DNA from: an uncultured Actinomycetes bacterium
GTDB lineage: Bacteria; Actinomycetota; Acidimicrobiia; Acidimicrobiales; RAAP-2
DNA: 64,000 nucleotides
NCBI GenBank assembly: GCA_903871335.1
Contig: CAIQGE010000010.1
Location: 62,001 to 126,000 of the forward strand
Reading direction: 5' to 3'
The notes below the pieces were generated by a model, which saw only the letters and a list, made by a program, of their open reading frames with translations, had not been told where the DNA came from and searched no databases. Positions 34,196 through 43,498 of the stretch are shown here, one piece after another (position 1 is the stretch's first letter; the number at the start of each line of letters is the position of its first letter). Both the position numbers and the translations under genes were made by a program.

Positions 34196-35020
34196 CTACG
34201 TGGCCGAAACCACCAATCGACCTCTACCGAGTGGGTCGACACGACGGGCTCGCCCCGACATCCACCACGCGGCAAAGAGTCCGATGGCGTAGAAACTGAG
34301 GAGTCCGTCACCGACGACGATCATCACCAGGCCCGCTTGATGCACGTCGTGCACGGCTTGGGAAGATGACAGGTTTCCCATCGTGGCCAAGGGGTGATCC
34401 ATCGACATCATGGCGACACCCGCGAAGAAGATGACGGGGATGGCGAGAGTGACGTACGCCACTCGTTGTCCGTACGTGGGCAAGTGAATCTCGGATGAAA
34501 CCGAGAGAACGAGGCGCCAATAGAAAAGCCCCACGAGGCCGAAGAAGGCCAGTTCCACGGCGTGGAGAGCGTTGTACTCCATGACCTTCGCGCCGAAGAG
34601 CGTGAGATGAAACGCCGGAATCAAGATGGCCAACATCAAAAAACATACGACAGGATTTCGCAACGCTCGAAGCGGAGTCCAAGAGGACACCCGGGCGTAC
34701 GAAGAGGTGGACACGGCCAGCACCGCGAGGGGAGCAATGACGAGCATCACCACGAGATGCGACGCCATGTGCACGGATTCGTAGCGCATGGCGTCACGTT
34801 GGAGAAAGGAACCAGCGAACCAGATGGACACCACCAAGGTGCCGAGAGCGCCGGTATTCGCTCGTCGCTGCCACCCAGGTTCCGCCGGCTGCAGCATGCG
34901 CCACGTGCAGTAACCGCCCACGGCGAGAATAATGAGACCCCACGCGGCCGGAGCGACGTGCCAGATCCCCACGTCGTGCTGCACGTCGGTTGGGAACACC
35001 AGACCTCCTCGTCGCGACAC
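34196..35020 (-). CDS. ctaG: Cytochrome c oxidase assembly protein, Caa3/CtaG type
   Basis: The 274-residue membrane protein has seven or so helices and matches the caa3-type CtaG family, which helps assemble cytochrome c oxidase and its copper. Key parts are LQRDAMRYESVHMASHLVVML, RNPVVCFLMLAILIPAFHLTL and MSMDHPLATMGNLSSSQAVHDVHQAG, with several His/Met. GTG 35020 gives a full-length start; GTG 34999, with an AGGAGG 4 nt upstream, is an alternative. It diverges from blaI, and both promoters share a long palindrome. Confidence 0.9.
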   Translation of the reverse strand: MSRRGGLVFPTDVQHDVGIWHVAPAAWGLIILAVGGYCTWRMLQPAEPGWQRRANTGALGTLVVSIWFAGSFLQRDAMRYESVHMASHLVVMLVIAPLAVLAVSTSSYARVSSWTPLRALRNPVVCFLMLAILIPAFHLTLFGAKVMEYNALHAVELAFFGLVGLFYWRLVLSVSSEIHLPTYGQRVAYVTLAIPVIFFAGVAMMSMDHPLATMGNLSSSQAVHDVHQAGLVMIVVGDGLLSFYAIGLFAAWWMSGRARRVDPLGRGRLVVSAT

Positions 35021-35024
35021 TGCG

Positions 35025-35055
35025 CATAATCAACGACGAATCGTAGTTGATTATG
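35025..35055. promoter_or_regulatory. Long palindrome between ctaG and blaI, probable BlaI operator
   Basis: CATAATCAAC and GTTGATTATG are perfect arms, with inner arms ACGA/TCGT around one central A; only one pair (positions 35035/35045) mismatches. It covers the region before both divergent starts, so one repressor could control both genes. Confidence 0.75.
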
Positions 35056-35057
35056 CT
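35052..35057 (+). promoter_or_regulatory. Leaderless -10 element TATGCT before blaI
   Basis: TATGCT is 6 nt upstream of ATG 35064 and overlaps the right arm of the palindrome, so bound repressor would cover it. Confidence 0.55.
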
Positions 35058-35063
35058 GTCGGC

Positions 35064-35426
35064 ATGAAGCGTGGACGCATGGGGCAGATGGGCGACCTCG
35101 AACGGGCCGTCATGAACAAGCTGTGGGCGACCGACGAGGCGCTGTCGGTTCGTCAGATCGCCGAGGGTTTTCCCGATCACGCGTACACCACGATTCTCAC
35201 CGTCTGTGACCGGCTGACGAAGAAGAATTTCGTCACGCGGCGCCTCGAAGGACGTTCGCACGTGTATCGACCGCGAGCGTCGCAAGAGGAGTACGTGGCA
35301 CACCTCATGGACGTTGCCCTCGACGGCAGTAGTGATCGGGCGGCGGCATTGGTGCGATTCGCCAACGTCGTCGACGACGATGAAGCCGCCATTCTTCGAG
35401 CGGCACTCCGACGACGCTCCAAATGA
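35064..35426 (+). CDS. blaI: BlaI/MecI/CopY-family repressor
   Basis: The 120-residue protein has the BlaI winged helix: MGDLERAVMNKLWATDEALSVRQI, AYTTILTVCDRLTKKNFVTR and the wing EGRSHVYRP. A C-terminal dimerisation helix follows. It overlaps the M56 gene (ATGA), the usual BlaI-BlaR pairing. Family members respond to beta-lactams through a sensor protease or to copper (CopY). Copper genes with TACTAC...GTAGTA palindromes surround it, so a role in copper/oxidase control is inferred. No CopY-type C-terminal Cys motif is present. Confidence 0.92.
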   Translation: MKRGRMGQMGDLERAVMNKLWATDEALSVRQIAEGFPDHAYTTILTVCDRLTKKNFVTRRLEGRSHVYRPRASQEEYVAHLMDVALDGSSDRAAALVRFANVVDDDEAAILRAALRRRSK

Positions 35427-36322
35427 TCACCGCCGTCGCACTCACGGGTCTCGCGCTTCTCGCCGCCGGTCCGGCAAGTTCGTCTCTGGCGCACGGTGAC
35501 TGGACACGGAGATACCCGCGTGCGGGGGTGGCGACCTGGTTCTCCCTGGCCATCCTCATTCTCACATCGCTGGTGGGCGCGGGCCTGTCGCTCACGTCGG
35601 AGAGTGCCGCACCCACCGCCAGTGGCGCAATAGGTTCGCTGATGTCCTCTCTGAGCGGGCCTCGACCGCTGGCACACCTGGATTTCGTGGGCGCTGTCGG
35701 CCTGTCGATTGCCTTCAATGTGCTGGCGGCGTCGTTCGTGATCGTTCTCCTCACGGCGCTGCGACTTCGTTCAGAGCGCGCACACCACCGGCGTATTCTG
35801 GCCGTGGTCGGCCAGCACGTCGAAGGGCGCACAGTGCTCGTGGAATACCCGGAGCCCCTCGCCTACTTCGTTCCGGGTCACGGCGGTCGCATCGTAATGA
35901 GCACTGGCATGACGCAGTCCTTTGATATCGACGAGGTCGCTGCCGTGCTCGCCCACGAGGAAGGTCACCGACGGGGCCATCACAGCTCTCTCGTTCTCCC
36001 GTTTCATTCGCTCGGCGTCCACTTTCGATGGCTCCCCTTCGCGCGTCACGCGAGCGGATGCGTCGCCGAGCTCATTGAATTCGTGGCGGATGACCGAGCC
36101 ATTCAGACGAGTGGACGCGAATCGCTCCTTCGTGCACTTCTCGCCATGGTCACGACGACTACGGCAGCACCGTCGTGCGCGCTGGGTGTCGGGGGAAGCA
36201 AAATTGGGGATCGCATCGAACGCCTTTCTTCGCCCACACCCGTTCGTCACTGGCAGTTGACGTCCCAACTAGGTGTTCTGGGAATTGCGGCTCTGTGCGC
36301 CGGCGTGTTGTGGTGCGGCTAG
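35423..36322 (+). CDS. M56-family membrane metallopeptidase (BlaR1-like without sensor domain)
   Basis: The 299-residue protein has hydrophobic helices at both ends of the chain and a zinc-protease core, VAAVLAHEEGHRRGHHS, with HExxH at 178-182. EFVADDRAI further on supplies the third ligand. It is the usual partner of BlaI, and would cleave the repressor after a signal. Unlike BlaR1 it lacks the penicillin-binding sensor domain, so the signal is not a beta-lactam by this route. It shares a 4-bp overlap with blaI. Confidence 0.9.
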   Translation: MITAVALTGLALLAAGPASSSLAHGDWTRRYPRAGVATWFSLAILILTSLVGAGLSLTSESAAPTASGAIGSLMSSLSGPRPLAHLDFVGAVGLSIAFNVLAASFVIVLLTALRLRSERAHHRRILAVVGQHVEGRTVLVEYPEPLAYFVPGHGGRIVMSTGMTQSFDIDEVAAVLAHEEGHRRGHHSSLVLPFHSLGVHFRWLPFARHASGCVAELIEFVADDRAIQTSGRESLLRALLAMVTTTTAAPSCALGVGGSKIGDRIERLSSPTPVRHWQLTSQLGVLGIAALCAGVLWCG

Positions 36323-36329
36323 GAGCCAT

Positions 36330-36896
36330 TCACATCTTCATTCCCGACATTCCGCCCCCCGGTTTCCCAAAGTAAAGGTGCGTAGGTCGAATAACGACGT
36401 GGGCGAGAAACGGTGTCAGGTGCGTCACGCCGGAGGCGTCTTGCCAGGTCAAAGTGGCCATCACGTTGCTCCCGGGCGTGAGTGACGTGCGCGATGCCAT
36501 GACCATCGCACCGAGTCCCTTGGTGGAAAGTACGGCGACCTGATGTGCGCCAAGTGGCAGAAGGGGAAGCCCGGACATCGTGGCGTTCGGATCCGTCATG
36601 TCGGGATCAACGTGGAGATACGCCGTTCCGAAACGCGGCGCGTCGACGTGCAGCAAGGTCACTGCGACATTTGTTCCATTCTCAATGCGCAGCGTGATGT
36701 CCGCCGGTTTGCCTTGCTCCGCTTGGGTGACCGTGGCGTTCACGACACGAAATTCGGTGATCGTTCGGCTGAGCGGTTGCACGAGAGGAAGGCTGGGTGC
36801 TGACGACGGTCGCGTCGCGTACACGCCCACACCGATCGCTACAAGAACGATGGCGAGCATGAGGGGAACCCAGGGACCGAGACGACGTGATGACAC
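36330..36896 (-). CDS. PCuAC-like copper chaperone, membrane-anchored
   Basis: The 188-residue protein has an N-terminal membrane anchor (PLMLAIVLVAIGVGVYAT) and a PCuAC-type beta-sandwich: ITLRIENGTNVAVTLLHVDAPRF, HVDPDMTD, LPLGAHQVAVLSTKGLGAMVMASR. It ends in a Met-rich tail, GGGMSGMKM. The His/Met set is close to the PCuAC copper site but less regular, so binding is inferred. GTG 36896 lies 6 nt after TAGTTT and 24 nt after a TACTAC box. Confidence 0.8.
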   Translation of the reverse strand: MSSRRLGPWVPLMLAIVLVAIGVGVYATRPSSAPSLPLVQPLSRTITEFRVVNATVTQAEQGKPADITLRIENGTNVAVTLLHVDAPRFGTAYLHVDPDMTDPNATMSGLPLLPLGAHQVAVLSTKGLGAMVMASRTSLTPGSNVMATLTWQDASGVTHLTPFLAHVVIRPTHLYFGKPGGGMSGMKM

Positions 36897-36906
36897 GAGA
36901 AAAAAC

Positions 36907-36920
36907 TACTCCACGTAGTA
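36907..36920. promoter_or_regulatory. BlaI-type operator before the PCuAC-like gene (36896)
   Basis: TACTAC-GT-GGAGTA on the minus strand (TACTCC-AC-GTAGTA on plus) is a near-palindrome with one mismatch. Its first base is exactly 24 nt before GTG 36896, as at the other two copper genes. Confidence 0.65.
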
Positions 36921-36982
36921 GGAGTGATCGTCGTCAGGTTGCTGGGGTGATACCGCTACCGCCCCACCGACCTGGAGACTCC

Positions 36983-37816
36983 CTAGAGCGATTCGCCGGC
37001 GACCCAGGACATGGCGTTGAGCGCGTCCGTCGGCGTCCATCCACCCTTAGTCGGGTGTTTGGCGGTGTACTTGCCGTCGCTATTGAGGAACTTGTAGAGC
37101 TGGTGGACGAGGTCGCCGTGGAATTGCGGTGCGTGTGTTCCGACAAATCGCAAGGTCCCCGCGGAGTTCACAACGAAGAAGCCGTCGGAGTGGGAAACGT
37201 CATACGTCAGTTTCTTGTGCGGCGCCATCCAATCCACACTCGCGGGAGTGTCTTCCTTGACAATTTGTGCCTGCCAGCCAAGGAAGCTCTCGACCGCGGC
37301 GGTGTTGGCATTTACGTCACCGGTTCCGACGCTGTCCGCCCCGCTCGCGTTCTTCGGCGGCACAGGGACAGTCGTCGCACCTTGTCCCGTCCAGATGGCG
37401 AAATTGCCCTTGATCATTGATCGGTAGGCCTTGATACGCGCGACGCCGTCACGGTAAGGGTCGACCGAGATTGCGACGACCCAGACGTTCTTCGCCTTGT
37501 CTTTGGTCAACCGCGATTGCAGTTGCAGCAAGTTGCCAGCGGTAAATGGACACGTGTCGGGACAGAGCGTGAGGAACGGAACAATAATGACCGTTTGCCC
37601 GAGAAGGTTGCGCAGCGACACGACGTTGCCCTGCTGATCAAGAAATTTCGCGTCCAATACCGACGCCGGTAGTGGACCGTTCACCGCCACACCCACCTTC
37701 GTTGACGGCTGGGTCGGACCACCACTTGCCCCCGCGGGGACGGCAAGTAGACCGAAGCACATGGCGGCGGCGACGCCGACCGCACTCTTCTTGAAATTGC
37801 GAGTGATGAATGTCAT
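36983..37816 (-). CDS. SCO1/SenC-family copper chaperone
   Basis: The 277-residue protein is exported (signal peptide AAAMCFGLLAVPAGASG) and has a thioredoxin-like fold with the copper-binding CPDTC (85-89) and His209 in DVSHSDGFFV, the SCO1 set that delivers copper to the CuA site of cytochrome oxidase. It carries an insertion of about 40 residues (150-190) not usual in SCO1. ATG 37816 follows TAGTAT and 6 nt, and a TACTAC box lies 24 nt upstream. Confidence 0.92.
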   Translation of the reverse strand: MTFITRNFKKSAVGVAAAMCFGLLAVPAGASGGPTQPSTKVGVAVNGPLPASVLDAKFLDQQGNVVSLRNLLGQTVIIVPFLTLCPDTCPFTAGNLLQLQSRLTKDKAKNVWVVAISVDPYRDGVARIKAYRSMIKGNFAIWTGQGATTVPVPPKNASGADSVGTGDVNANTAAVESFLGWQAQIVKEDTPASVDWMAPHKKLTYDVSHSDGFFVVNSAGTLRFVGTHAPQFHGDLVHQLYKFLNSDGKYTAKHPTKGGWTPTDALNAMSWVAGESL

Positions 37817-37823
37817 GACTTAA

Positions 37824-37840
37824 TACTACAGTCAGTAGTA
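37824..37840. promoter_or_regulatory. BlaI-type operator before SCO1
   Basis: TACTAC and GTAGTA form perfect 6-bp arms around a 5-nt spacer. On the minus strand the first base is exactly 24 nt before ATG 37816. The second arm overlaps the -10 TAGTAT. Confidence 0.75.
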
Positions 37841-37857
37841 GATAGCGTCAACTCATT

Positions 37858-38367
37858 TCATTGACGTGGTGCCGACATTCTCATGACCGAGGTCTGAAGT
37901 CCTCGCGGTTGAGGAACGACCGTGGCGGACACGGATTCGGTCCGTGTGTGCGTGTCGAGCCCCACCTGGCCAACCACGCGCAAAGTGACCACATCACCGG
38001 GTCGCAGATTGCCACGGGACCGCATCAACATGGCACCAACACCGGACGTCGTCCATCGCATCTCTTGGTGTGCACCAATTTCAATGTTCGGCAACGGAGA
38101 AACGATGGTTCCTCCGCGACACATGTCGGCGTCGTATTCGAGCATTGACGTGCGTGTCGACGGAGACGACACCGACAAGATCACCACCGGCGAACTTGTC
38201 CGATTTCGTAACTGCAGCGACACCACCGAGGCCTCACCTTTCGCCGTCGCCGTCACCGTGACTCCGGAAATTTGCAGTGGGCTCGAGGACGTCGAGGACG
38301 ACACCAGCCGGTAGGCGATTGTCGTCGCAATGAGGACCGCAACGAGTACAACTATCTTGCGCCCCAT
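37858..38367 (-). CDS. PCuAC-like copper chaperone
   Basis: The 169-residue protein has an N-terminal anchor (KIVVLVAVLIATTIAYRLV) and a PCuAC-type sandwich: VVSLQLRNRTSSPVVILSVSS, MLEYDADMCRGGT, IEIGAHQEMRW, GVGAMLMRSRG. It resembles the gene at 36330-36896 in layout, so the two are probably paralogues. The Met/His ligands are degenerate. ATG 38367 follows TACAGT and 6 nt, and lies 24 nt after a perfect TACTAC-N2-GTAGTA operator. Confidence 0.78.
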   Translation of the reverse strand: MGRKIVVLVAVLIATTIAYRLVSSSTSSSPLQISGVTVTATAKGEASVVSLQLRNRTSSPVVILSVSSPSTRTSMLEYDADMCRGGTIVSPLPNIEIGAHQEMRWTTSGVGAMLMRSRGNLRPGDVVTLRVVGQVGLDTHTRTESVSATVVPQPRGLQTSVMRMSAPRQ

Positions 38368-38377
38368 ACCGGCACTG

Positions 38378-38391
38378 TACTACGAGTAGTA
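38378..38391. promoter_or_regulatory. BlaI-type operator before the PCuAC-like gene (38367)
   Basis: TACTAC-GA-GTAGTA has perfect 6-bp arms and a 2-nt spacer; its first minus-strand base is exactly 24 nt before the start codon. Confidence 0.8.
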
Positions 38392-38415
38392 GGAGATGTA
38401 TTTCTCTACGAGACA

Positions 38416-38449
38416 CAACAAAGGCGGGGCTTTCGCCCCGCCTTTGTTG
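38416..38449. terminator. Strong terminator after groEL
   Basis: A perfect 15-bp stem (AAAGGCGGGGC core) closes a TTTC loop between the groEL stop and the copper-gene promoter. A/T-rich arm ends flank the GC core on both sides, so it may work in both directions. Confidence 0.85.
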
Positions 38450-38467
38450 CTGCTGACAGATAGCGGA

Positions 38468-40138
<1,671 letters not shown>

Positions 40139-40165
40139 CTAGCACTCACCTCGTGAGAGTGCTAG
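40139..40165. promoter_or_regulatory. CIRCE element (HrcA operator)
   Basis: CTAGCACTC and GAGTGCTAG are perfect inverted arms around a 9-nt spacer, the standard CIRCE geometry. Bound HrcA repressor would shut off groEL at normal temperature. Confidence 0.92.
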
Positions 40166-40179
40166 CAGACGCCATACGG

Positions 40180-40188
40180 GAGTGCTAG
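40180..40188 (-). promoter_or_regulatory. Extra CIRCE half-site over the moaD stop codon
   Basis: CTAGCACTC appears again in direct orientation, 14 bp upstream of the CIRCE element; its TAG is the stop codon of the MoaD-like gene. Confidence 0.6.
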
Positions 40189-40466
40189 CAGCAACCACCG
40201 GCCACGGCGGGAACCAGCGAGACGGTCTGACCGGGGCTGAGTGCCGTGTCGAGCCCGTCGAGGAATCGCACGTCTTCGTCGGCCACGAAAACGTTGACAA
40301 ACCGGCGAATCTGTCCGGCGTCGTCGAGCACACGCGTGGCGAGACCCGGGAATTTCTCCTCCACTGCCCATATCGCCGTGCGAACGTCGGTGGCCTCCAC
40401 CTGGACCTCAGCGTCGCCGCCGACAAGATTGCGCAATTGACTCGGAAGTCGGACGATGACACTCAC
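40185..40466 (-). CDS. MoaD/ThiS-like sulfur carrier with a GGCC tail
   Basis: The 93-residue protein has the ubiquitin-like MoaD/ThiS/CysO fold: VIVRLPSQLRNLVGG, WAVEEKFPGLATRVL, FVNVFVADEDVRFLDGLDTAL and LVPAVAGG. The conserved Gly-Gly (90-91) is followed by Cys-Cys, so the active C-terminal GG would only be exposed after removal of two residues, as known for some carriers with masked tails. It overlaps thrC by 4 bp (ATGA). A CysO-like role in sulfur transfer to cysteine/homocysteine is inferred from that neighbour. Confidence 0.88.
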   Translation of the reverse strand: MSVIVRLPSQLRNLVGGDAEVQVEATDVRTAIWAVEEKFPGLATRVLDDAGQIRRFVNVFVADEDVRFLDGLDTALSPGQTVSLVPAVAGGCC

Positions 40467-41713
40467 AGGGAAACCTCCTGGTTCGAAAGGGATGCGAGAA
40501 CTGCTTCGGCGTCGGCCAGCGACGGCGAGATGGTGGCAGTGACCCGTGCGGTATCCACGACTGCGTCCAGGGTCTTGAGCCCGTGACCAGAAATGATTGC
40601 CACAACGGGTCGATTCACGTCAATGGATCCACGTTGCACCAATTGGCGAAGCGACGCAATGGTCACGCCGCCCGCCGTCTCCGCGAAAATTCCTTCGGTG
40701 CGAGCGAGCAGACCAATGCATTCGAGAATCTCTTCGTCGCTCACCGAGCCAATGTCGCCACCACCACGGTGCACTTCGTCCAGCACGTAGGGGCCGTCGG
40801 CGGGATTCCCAATGGCCAGTGAGCGAGCAATGGTGTTGGGTCGTACCGGACGCACCACGTTGGTGCCGTCACGGAACGCGGTGGCGACGGGTGAGCAGCC
40901 GGACGCTTGGGCGCCGAAGAGCCGAGGAGTGGGTCCTTCCGTCAGTCCGAGTTCTTCGAATTCGCGAAAGCCCTTAGCGATTTTCGTGAGCTGGCTGCCC
41001 GAGGCGACCGGCACGACCACTTGATCGGGTGTGCGCCACCCGAGTTGTTCGGCAATCTCGAAGGCGAGTGTCTTAGAGCCTTCCGCGTAGTACGCCCGAA
41101 GGTTCACGTTCACGAAAGCCCAGTCGGGATGCTCGGACACCAGTTCCGCGCACAGCCGGTTGACGTCGTCGTAGCTTCCTTCGACGCCGAGAACGATGCC
41201 ACCGAAGATGGCCGTCATCGCGACCTTGGAACTCTCGAGATCCGAAGGAATCACGGTCACGCTGGGCCACCCGATGGCGGCCGCGTGAGCGGCAACCGAG
41301 GTCGCCAAATTACCGGTCGACGCGCACGCGGCCGTCGTGAACCCGAGTCGACGAGCGCTCGAGAGGGCCACGGAGACAACGCGGTCCTTGAATGAACCGG
41401 TGGGATTGCGGGTGTCGTCTTTGAGATACAAATCCTTGATGCCGAGCAACGCACCCAGACGGTCGGCGCGGTGCAACGGTGTCCACCCAGCCCCGAGGTC
41501 GACCGGTGCCGCACCCGGGTCGGGCAGCAAGTCGTGATACCTCCAGATGGATGGCGGCCCCGCCGCAATCGATTCACGCGTGACGTGACCTTTGGCCGCC
41601 ACGAGGTCGTAGTCCACCTCGAGAGGCCCAAAGCACACGTCGCACACAAAGCGCGCTTCCGTGGCGTAGGACTCACCGCATTCTCGGCACTTGAGGCCAA
41701 TGGCAAAACTCAT
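40463..41713 (-). CDS. thrC: Threonine synthase
   Basis: The PLP enzyme (416 residues) makes threonine from O-phosphohomoserine. It has an N-terminal zinc ribbon, LKCRECG and FVCDVC, a PLP Lys109 in NPTGSFKDR, and the Ser/Asn-rich TGNLATSVAAHAA. ATG 41713 has GAGGGAG upstream. Homologues with an N-terminal zinc ribbon are common in Actinobacteria. The gene leads a thrC-moaD unit; a homocysteine/cysteine-like side role through the carrier is a possibility only. Confidence 0.94.
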   Translation of the reverse strand: MSFAIGLKCRECGESYATEARFVCDVCFGPLEVDYDLVAAKGHVTRESIAAGPPSIWRYHDLLPDPGAAPVDLGAGWTPLHRADRLGALLGIKDLYLKDDTRNPTGSFKDRVVSVALSSARRLGFTTAACASTGNLATSVAAHAAAIGWPSVTVIPSDLESSKVAMTAIFGGIVLGVEGSYDDVNRLCAELVSEHPDWAFVNVNLRAYYAEGSKTLAFEIAEQLGWRTPDQVVVPVASGSQLTKIAKGFREFEELGLTEGPTPRLFGAQASGCSPVATAFRDGTNVVRPVRPNTIARSLAIGNPADGPYVLDEVHRGGGDIGSVSDEEILECIGLLARTEGIFAETAGGVTIASLRQLVQRGSIDVNRPVVAIISGHGLKTLDAVVDTARVTATISPSLADAEAVLASLSNQEVSL

Positions 41714-41888
41714 GATCTCCCTCTTCATCGCACGGGCTTTGGCACCTGGTGTGATGAGCGGGAAGCTCTTGGATCACTCTGGTTGCCGCGACTTCACAGG
41801 GCCCGTCCCTCAGTCGCTCTTGATGTTGGGCTCCATTCTGCTCGCTGCCCGATCACTCTGTCAAGAGCAGTCGCGCTCGTCGACCCCC

Positions 41889-41894
41889 TAGCCT
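41889..41894 (+). promoter_or_regulatory. Leaderless -10 element TAGCCT before gpgS
   Basis: TAGCCT is 6 nt upstream of GTG 41901 with no Shine-Dalgarno sequence in between. Confidence 0.55.
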
Positions 41895-41900
41895 GAGTTC

Positions 41901-42686
41901 GTGTCCGTTTCCGACGTCCCCCTGTCGCTCAACGCTGCCGACTACGACGCGCTGCGTGTACTGAGCGCCAAAGGCGATGAAACGATCTCCGTGATCATTC
42001 CGGCGCAGAACGAGTCCCTCACGATTGGCGCCGTCCTCGACGCCGTACGCCACTATCGCGTCGGGAACGCGCCATTTGTGGATGAAGTCATCGTCGTCAA
42101 CGACCACTCGCGCGACGACACCGCCACCGTTGCTGAGCGCCACGGAGCCCGCGTCATCGACCTCGAGGGGCCGGGGGGCAAGGGCGAGGCCATGGCCTAC
42201 GGACTCGAGCGTTCGCACGGCTCGCTCGTGGTCTTCCTCGACGCCGATGTGACCAACACGACGATCGATTTCGTACCCCGCTTGGTCCAGCCGCTGCTGG
42301 AATTGCCACACATTCAGTTGGTCAAGGCCTACTACGAGCGCCCTCTGCACAACATGCCCACGGGTGGTGGTCGCGTGACCGAACTCGCCGCGCGCCCCAT
42401 TTTGTCCCTGCTATTTCCGGGTCTCGGAGAGATTCGACAGCCCCTCGCGGGAGAGACCGCGGGACGTCGTGAACTGTTCACCAAAGTTGGTTTCGAATCC
42501 GCCTACGGCGTGGAAATTGCACTCCTCATCGACGTGGCGCGCACCTTTGGAGTCTCCACGATCGCCCAAGTCGACCTCGGAATTCGACGACACCGAAACC
42601 GACCGATTGAGGAATTGCGTCCCATGTCGGTGGAGGTGCTGCGTGCGGCACTGACCCGGTTCGGGATCACGCTCCCCGACAACTAA
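41901..42686 (+). CDS. gpgS: Glucosyl-3-phosphoglycerate synthase (GT81)
   Basis: The 261-residue GT-A glycosyltransferase makes glucosyl-3-phosphoglycerate, the first step to glucosylglycerate and methylglucose lipopolysaccharide. It has SVIIPAQNESLTIGAVLD, VVFLDADVTNT (DXD-like), GGGRVTELAARPILS, IRQPLAGETAGRRE and YGVEIALLIDVA, all family marks. It is shorter than many family members, with a short C-terminal tail. GTG 41901 is probably a leaderless start. It diverges from thrC and converges with the LytR_C gene. Confidence 0.93.
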   Translation: MSVSDVPLSLNAADYDALRVLSAKGDETISVIIPAQNESLTIGAVLDAVRHYRVGNAPFVDEVIVVNDHSRDDTATVAERHGARVIDLEGPGGKGEAMAYGLERSHGSLVVFLDADVTNTTIDFVPRLVQPLLELPHIQLVKAYYERPLHNMPTGGGRVTELAARPILSLLFPGLGEIRQPLAGETAGRRELFTKVGFESAYGVEIALLIDVARTFGVSTIAQVDLGIRRHRNRPIEELRPMSVEVLRAALTRFGITLPDN

Positions 42687-43223
42687 TTAGTTCTTGACCG
42701 CGTCCGGACCGAGGATGACAATGACGTCGTCTCCCGCGATGTTCGCAATAGGAGCTGCGGAGCCGAGTGGTCGTAGCGCGGACGTGGTCGCGTTGACGGG
42801 ACCAGCGATCTCGGCGGCGGCCCACTCAAATCCGGGTCGGTAGTAGATCTCGGTGGCGACGACACGAGGACCGTTGGCCGGTGGCAGCACGTTCCAATTC
42901 AGCGTTTGAAGGTTGTCGGAATAGGTCTTCGCAAGACCCGGGACACTGGTGCCGTTGGCGACCTGAACCCGAACGGATTGACGCGGTACGTGTTGTGGCG
43001 GCAAGGTCGTTGTCGGCAGAGTCGAGGTCACGCCGGGGGGTAGTTGTCCCGCCACACTCACCGGAGAGACGTAGTGGGCAACAAGGATGAGCGAACCCAC
43101 GAACAGGACCAGCAAGAGAAGGGCGATCTGCGGGCGCGGCTGGTAATGCGATCCGCCGCCACGCGTGCGAGGAGACTCGTCGGCGGTATCGAAGAAATCA
43201 CCCTCGGCGGTGCCATCAGTCAT
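42687..43223 (-). CDS. LytR C-terminal domain membrane protein
   Basis: The 178-residue protein has a short cytosolic N-terminus, one membrane helix (ALLLLVLFVGSLILVAHYV), a Thr/Pro linker and a LytR_C domain (VRVQVANGTSVPGLAKTYSDNL, VVATEIYYRPGF). The domain occurs alone here, without the LytR-CpsA-Psr catalytic part. ATG 43223 is preferred over an earlier in-frame start. It ends next to the gpgS stop. A cell-wall role is inferred. Confidence 0.88.
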   Translation of the reverse strand: MTDGTAEGDFFDTADESPRTRGGGSHYQPRPQIALLLLVLFVGSLILVAHYVSPVSVAGQLPPGVTSTLPTTTLPPQHVPRQSVRVQVANGTSVPGLAKTYSDNLQTLNWNVLPPANGPRVVATEIYYRPGFEWAAAEIAGPVNATTSALRPLGSAAPIANIAGDDVIVILGPDAVKN

Positions 43224-43411
43224 CCGAAACAGCCTAGGTCTCACGAGTAGTCCGCGACGGGCGTTGCTCGATGATTATGCGACCTCGGCGCCGACTCGTA
43301 CGAGGAACCCAGCGATAACCACGACTTCGAAAGTCGCGATGCGGACCTTCGCCCGTGCCCCGTACCGGTTGCGGAAACGCCGGCAAAAGTGAGCCCACGG
43401 GAGGTCCGTCG

Positions 43412-43417
43412 TATAAT
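43412..43417 (+). promoter_or_regulatory. Consensus -10 TATAAT upstream of tRNA-Thr
   Basis: A perfect TATAAT lies 82 bp before the tRNA; no good -35 is visible. Confidence 0.4.
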
Positions 43418-43498
43418 TGACACCCAACGGAGTTGTGAGTGCATTTCCGTCTGGAACCGGCTCACGCGGGCTTCACGCTCAACACGCACTCCAATGAC

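Noticed and set aside
41780-41880. Inverted repeat GCTCTTGA...TCAAGAGC before gpgS
   Set aside because: The 8-bp arms are separated by about 40 bp, which is weak for an operator or terminator.
43241-43489. 82-residue minus-strand frame upstream of the LytR_C gene
   Set aside because: Ser/Arg-rich with no pattern; the region fits better as promoter DNA for tRNA-Thr.
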